Part shown: positions 60,506-64,000 of the stretch, one piece after another
Numbering within the stretch: the stretch's first letter is position 1
Layout of the letters: each line of letters begins with the position of its first letter
Source of the DNA: Leifsonia sp. NPDC080035
Lineage (GTDB): Bacteria; Actinomycetota; Actinomycetes; Actinomycetales; Microbacteriaceae
Assembly: GCF_040050925.1 (NCBI RefSeq)
Contig: NZ_CP157390.1
Coordinates: 930,001-994,000, forward strand
DNA length: 64,000 nt
Direction: 5' to 3'
Notes under the pieces: model-generated
Seen by the model: the letters and a program-made list of their open reading frames with translations, nothing else
Databases searched by the model: none
What the model was told of the DNA's origin: nothing
Position numbers and translations under genes: made by a program

Positions 60506-61222
60506 GTGCGTGAGATCCGATCGACGTCCGAGGTGGCCCCCGGCATCCTGTTCGTGGAGGGTCCCGCCTCCAACTGGACCGTGTTCCACGGCGACGGCGC
60601 CGTCGAGCTCGTCGATTGCGGCTACCCCGCCGACCGGCCGCTGGTGGAGGCCTCCATCCGCGCGGCGGGCGCGGAGCCGGCAGACCTCCGCCGCATCCTC
60701 ATCACGCACGGCCACTCCGACCACCTCGGGTCGAGCCGGGAACTGGCGGTCCGGCACGGCGCCGCGGTGCAGACCGCCGCGGCCGAGCTGCCCAACGTGC
60801 GACGGGAGGTGACGGAGCAGGTCACCGTCGCCGACCTGCTGCCGTCGGTGCTGAAGCGTGGGACCGTGCGCTGGGCGGTCGAGGCGATCCGCGCGGGCGG
60901 GCTGGGCGACGTCGGCGTCCCCTCGGCCACGGCGTTCGACGGCGACACGCTCGAGCTGAGCACCGGACACCGGCTGCACGTCGTCGCGACGCCGGGCCAC
61001 ACCTCCGGCCACGCCTGCCTCTTCGAGCCGGACGCGCGCGTGCTGATCACCGGGGACGTGGTGGTCACCGGCCACGCGCTGCTGCGCGAGTCCGGGGAGC
61101 TGCAGCAGCTGCCGGCGTTCTTCCACCACGACGTCGCCGCGGCAGCGGCGAGCGCACGCAGCCTGGACCTCTGCGACACCGCGATCGTGCTGCCGGGCCA
61201 CGGCCCGCTGCTGCGGCTCTAG
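60506..61222 (+). CDS. Metallo-beta-lactamase-fold hydrolase
   Basis: A 238-aa MBL-fold protein with THGHSDH (67-73; HxHxDH) as first metal motif, TPGHTSGHA around the next His and TGDVVVTGH for the bridging Asp; PGHGP supplies the last His. It resembles glyoxalase II-like hydrolases; substrate unknown. TACGCT ends 7 nt before GTG 60506. It is divergent from the merR gene, so the MerR protein may also control it. Its end overlaps the KimA-like gene by 4 bp, tail to tail. Confidence 0.88.
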   Translation: MREIRSTSEVAPGILFVEGPASNWTVFHGDGAVELVDCGYPADRPLVEASIRAAGAEPADLRRILITHGHSDHLGSSRELAVRHGAAVQTAAAELPNVRREVTEQVTVADLLPSVLKRGTVRWAVEAIRAGGLGDVGVPSATAFDGDTLELSTGHRLHVVATPGHTSGHACLFEPDARVLITGDVVVTGHALLRESGELQQLPAFFHHDVAAAAASARSLDLCDTAIVLPGHGPLLRL

Positions 61223-63381
61223 CGCTTGGCCTTCGCCGGGACCTTCACCGGCGCCGACTCCGGCGCGGGCGCCGGCACCGACGGCGGCGTGGTCTCGCCG
61301 TTCGCGTTCTCCGGCTCGCCGATCGTGATCGGGCTCGGGTGGATGTGGATGCGCGAGTGCGCGCGCGAGGCGGGCGCGAGCGGACGACGCGCGACCGGAC
61401 GCACCGGCTCACCGCGACGATCCTGGCCGGGCAGTGGACGCGAGCGCCTGCCGTAGATCAGCGAGGACGAGTCGAGCAGCCACGGAACGAGCGCGACGGT
61501 GACGCCGTGGCACAGCATGAGCTGCTTCGCCAGCCGGCGGGCGCGGTGGTTGTGCAGCAGCGTCTCCCACCAGTGCCCGACGATGTACTGCGGCAGGTAG
61601 ACGGTGACCACCTCGGAGCCGTGCTCCTCGCGGCGGTGCTTCAGGTACTTCACCAGCGGGACGCCAAAGTCGCGGTACGGCGACTCGATGATCGTGAGCG
61701 GCACGTGGATGTTCTGCTCGACCCACTGCCGCTGCAGCTTCTGCGTCGCCTCCTCCTCGATGGAGACGTGCACGGCCTCGATGGAGTCGTGGCGGGCGGC
61801 GATCGCGTAGTCGAGCGCCTTCAGCGCCGGCTTCTGCATCTTTCCGACCAGGACGATCGCGTGGTCGCCGACGCTTCCGAACGTGGTGACCGGGTCGACC
61901 TCGATCTCCTTCTCCACGTCCCGGTAGTACCGGTTCACGCCGAGCATCAGGAACCAGAGAATCGGCATGAAGATGAAGACGAGGTAGGCGCCGTGCGTGA
62001 ACTTCGTGATGGTCACCACGATGAGCACGATGAACGTGAGCGTCGCCCCGAAGGCGTTGATGCAGAGCGACCGGACGGTGCTGGTCCGCTCGCGACCGGT
62101 CAGCCCGCCGCCGCGCAGCAGCGTGATCCAGTGCTTCACCATGCCGGACTGGCCGAGCGTGAACGAGACGAAGACGCCGATGATGTACAGCTGGATCAGG
62201 TTGGTCAGGTTCGCCTGGTAGACCACCAGCAGTGCGGTGGCCGCCAGCGCCAGGACGATCATGCCGTTGGAGTAGACGAGGCGGTCGCCGCGGGTGTTCA
62301 GCGCCTTGGGGGCGTAGGAGTCGCGGGCGAGCACCGAGCCGAGCAGCGGGAACCCGTTGAACGCGGTGTTGGCCGCCAGCAGCAGGACGACGGCGGTCGC
62401 GGCCTGCACGATGAAGAAGAAGACGGTGTTGTTGCCGAAGGTCGCCGCGGCGATCTGGGCGATCAGCGAGCGCTGCGGCTGGGTGGCGCACTGCGCCCAG
62501 CCCTGCAGGTCGCACGGGTTCTCGGCGTAGTGCACGCCGCTGATCAGCGCCGTCGCGGTCAGTCCGATGAAGAGGACGATCGCGATGCTGCCCATCAGCC
62601 CCAGGGTGATGCGGGCGTTGCGGATCTTGGGCGTGCGGAAGGCGGGCACGCCGTTCGCCACCGCCTCCACGCCGGTCAGGGCGGAACAGCCGCTCGAGAA
62701 CGCGCGGAGCAGGAGGAGCACGACCGCGGCCTGCGTGAGGCTGGAGGCGTGCACCGAGTAGGCGGACGACTCGGCGACAGGCGCATCGCCGAACACGGTG
62801 CGGACGAGCGCCGTGATCACCATCACGAAGATGCTGCCGATGAAGATGTAGGTCGGCAGGGCGAACGCCTTGCTCGACTCGCGGACGCCGCGAAGGTTCA
62901 CGGCGGCCAGGATGACGACGCAGAGCACAGCGAGCTCGACGCGCCAGGGAGAGAGGAACGGCAGCGCGGAGATGATGTTGTCGACGCCGGAGGCGACCGA
63001 CACCGCGACGGTGAGCACGTAGTCCACCAGCAGCGCGGAGGCGACCACCAGGCCCGCCTTCTCGCCGAGGTTCTTGTGGGCCACCTCGTAGTCCCCGCCG
63101 CCGGACGGGTACGCCTTGACGAGCTGCCGGTAGCTGAGGACGACGGTCACCAGCAGCACGACGACGGCCGCGGCGACCCACGGCGCGAAGCTCAGGAACG
63201 CCAGTCCGCCCAGCAGCAGGATCATCAGGAGTTCCTGCGGCGCGTAGGCGACGCTGGAGAGAGCATCGGAGGCGAAGATGGGTAGGGCGAGGTGCTTCGG
63301 GAGTAGCTGTCCTTCGAGTTTTTCACTCGGAAGCGGGTCGCCGATCAACCACCGCTTCGGGGATCTCCCCTCAGTTGTCAC
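61219..63381 (-). CDS. APC-family permease, KimA-like
   Basis: A 720-aa protein: about twelve membrane helices (from SDALSSVAYAPQELLMILLL to about residue 460), then a cytoplasmic UspA-like domain (VGKMQKPALKALDYAIAARH, IEAVHVSIEEE) and a Pro-rich tail. This architecture matches the KimA potassium importers of the APC superfamily, where c-di-AMP binds the Usp domain; amino-acid transport is the alternative. TTGACA/TATTCT at 63390-63417 is followed 8 nt later by GTG 63381, so that start is used rather than 63417, which lies inside the promoter. Confidence 0.85.
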   Translation of the reverse strand: MTTEGRSPKRWLIGDPLPSEKLEGQLLPKHLALPIFASDALSSVAYAPQELLMILLLGGLAFLSFAPWVAAAVVVLLVTVVLSYRQLVKAYPSGGGDYEVAHKNLGEKAGLVVASALLVDYVLTVAVSVASGVDNIISALPFLSPWRVELAVLCVVILAAVNLRGVRESSKAFALPTYIFIGSIFVMVITALVRTVFGDAPVAESSAYSVHASSLTQAAVVLLLLRAFSSGCSALTGVEAVANGVPAFRTPKIRNARITLGLMGSIAIVLFIGLTATALISGVHYAENPCDLQGWAQCATQPQRSLIAQIAAATFGNNTVFFFIVQAATAVVLLLAANTAFNGFPLLGSVLARDSYAPKALNTRGDRLVYSNGMIVLALAATALLVVYQANLTNLIQLYIIGVFVSFTLGQSGMVKHWITLLRGGGLTGRERTSTVRSLCINAFGATLTFIVLIVVTITKFTHGAYLVFIFMPILWFLMLGVNRYYRDVEKEIEVDPVTTFGSVGDHAIVLVGKMQKPALKALDYAIAARHDSIEAVHVSIEEEATQKLQRQWVEQNIHVPLTIIESPYRDFGVPLVKYLKHRREEHGSEVVTVYLPQYIVGHWWETLLHNHRARRLAKQLMLCHGVTVALVPWLLDSSSLIYGRRSRPLPGQDRRGEPVRPVARRPLAPASRAHSRIHIHPSPITIGEPENANGETTPPSVPAPAPESAPVKVPAKAKR

Positions 63382-63389
63382 GAGGGACG

Positions 63390-63417
63390 AGAATACTCGC
63401 TGCCAATTGACTGTCAA
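63390..63417 (-). promoter_or_regulatory. Strong promoter of the KimA-like gene
   Basis: TTGACA (63417-63412), 16-bp spacer and TATTCT (63395-63390) form the best sigma-70-type promoter of the window. It lies only 8 nt before the chosen GTG. Confidence 0.75.
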
Positions 63418-63486
63418 GTCGGCGCGTCGGCCCGTCGTCAGCGGGTGATTCTGGCAACACTGGTGGCCGCACCTCGGACTGCTCCG

Positions 63487-63541
63487 CCGCCGCGGAATCC
63501 CGCGGCGGAAGGCCCCACCAGGGGTCTCACTGGGAGTGAGA
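63487..63541 (-). terminator. Double hairpin terminator
   Basis: TCTCACT-GGG-AGTGAGA (63525-63541) and CCGCCGCGG-AATC-CCGCGGCGG (63487-63508), with CCCC/GGGG between them. They follow the partial coiled-coil gene and shield the KimA-like promoter from read-through. Confidence 0.7.
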
Positions 63542-63580
63542 TGAGCATGGCCTGAGTCTTTCTTCAGTGGCGTCGATGCC

Positions 63581-63637
63581 GCCTCAGCGCCGGTCCAGCG
63601 CCTCAGCGCCGGTCCAGCGCCTCAGCGCCGGTCCAGC
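63581..63637 (-). repeat. 19-bp tandem triplication at a gene end
   Basis: GCCTCAGCGCCGGTCCAGC occurs three times head to tail at 63581, 63600 and 63619. On the minus strand each unit holds the last codons (ALDRR) and the TGA of the adjoining gene. Confidence 0.85.
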
Positions 63638-64000
63638 GCCTCGGTGATCACGCGCCGCACGCGCGTCAGCTCGTCCTTGATCGTGGGGACGATGTCGGCC
63701 GGAAGCACCCCGCGTGCCGCGCGGTGCCGCAGGTCGGTGCGCAGCTGCTGACGGAAGTCGTTGATCGCGACCTCGGCCTCGCGCGCGGCGGCGTTCGCGG
63801 CGGCGCGCGCATCCCGTGCGGCGTCCCTCACCTCCTGGCGGGGGTCGACGCGGGTGGCGTTCCGTTTCGCCTCCCGTGCCGCCGAGGCGAGCTCGGCGCG
63901 CAGGGTGCGCATGGCGTCGTCGACGCCGGCGCGCACCTCGTCCGCGAGCCGGCGGACGGAGTCGGTGACCTCGTCCTCGATCGCATCGAGCTCATGCCCT
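63622..64000 (-). CDS. Partial coiled-coil protein, cut by window edge
   Basis: The frame is open from base 64000 to the TGA at 63622-63624 (125 codons), with GTG 63936 and an internal ATG as possible but unconvincing starts, so the real start is probably outside the window. The visible part is almost entirely helical, Ala/Arg/Glu/Asp-rich with heptad character (AREAKRNATR, DAARDARAAANAAAREAEVA), and ends KDELTRVRRVITEALDRR. No family recognised. Confidence 0.65.
   Translation of the reverse strand, partial: GHELDAIEDEVTDSVRRLADEVRAGVDDAMRTLRAELASAAREAKRNATRVDPRQEVRDAARDARAAANAAAREAEVAINDFRQQLRTDLRHRAARGVLPADIVPTIKDELTRVRRVITEALDRR

Noticed and set aside
63382..63417. Longer start for the KimA-like protein at 63417
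   Set aside because: This segment contains the -35 and -10 boxes of its own promoter.
63418..63621. Possible c-di-AMP (ydaO-type) riboswitch upstream of the KimA-like gene
   Set aside because: The promoter lies downstream of this region, so it would not be in the transcript; the hairpins here read as terminators of the neighbouring gene.

Overview
The window is about 71% G+C, with short intergenic gaps, many GTG starts and many genes preceded by a TANNNT box only 6-8 nt from the start codon (leaderless transcription). Together with the gene content this points to a Gram-positive actinobacterium, most likely a Microbacteriaceae member close to Leifsonia. The family is an inference from style and content; there is no rRNA or other marker in the window. 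No tRNA, rRNA, CRISPR array, IS element or prophage was seen.

Layout. 1-6.2 kb: a partial amidohydrolase diverges from an MFS exporter and TetR regulator across a 30-bp dyad, followed by a dehalogenase-like hydrolase, small proteins and an oxidoreductase. 6.3-13.1 kb: LacI regulator, sugar-binding lipoprotein, two permeases (no ATPase) and a GH3 glycosidase form a glycoside-use locus. 13.2-15.9 kb: a coupled operon of a 3-hydroxybutyrate dehydrogenase-like SDR and two alpha/beta hydrolases. 16.0-19.6 kb: TetR, agmatine deiminase, an unlisted 43-codon ORF and an amidase joined by ATGA overlaps. 19.6-20.2 kb: VanY-like lipoprotein. 20.2-25.6 kb: a visibly lower-GC minus-strand island with two lipoproteins, a secreted I36/beta-gamma-crystallin-like protein, a MacB-type ABC protein, a peptidoglycan-binding adaptor and a small LuxR-type regulator. 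This is the best candidate for an undescribed system.

25.7-32.6 kb: NmrA-like protein, MarR regulators, argG, a diacylglycerol kinase-like protein, a Ser/Thr kinase with a glutamine-rich tail and two tiny membrane proteins. 32.6-40.5 kb: an isolated cytochrome oxidase subunit I with a coupled 82-aa membrane protein and a divergent Cys-containing HTH regulator, a PLP decarboxylase, inositol-dehydrogenase-like and TIM-barrel isomerase genes, and two small-molecule kinases. 40.5-46.6 kb: a DEAD-box helicase with a 170-residue RPRR repeat tail, CrtI-like oxidoreductase, SRPBCC protein, GNAT and an HtrA-type protease.

46.6-52.9 kb: a complete histidine utilisation (hut) cluster: IclR regulator, hutH, hutU, hutI and convergent hutG, with a shared palindrome in front of both the iclR/hutH and hutG promoters. 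53.1-64 kb: luciferase-like domain protein, RND efflux pump with a Gly/Ala insert, MocR regulator with its YczE-type membrane partner, MerR/TipA-type regulator, MBL-fold hydrolase, KimA-like APC transporter and a partial coiled-coil protein. A REP-like palindrome built on CGAGTACGCAGA recurs in at least three intergenic regions (44.8, 49.0 and 59.6 kb).
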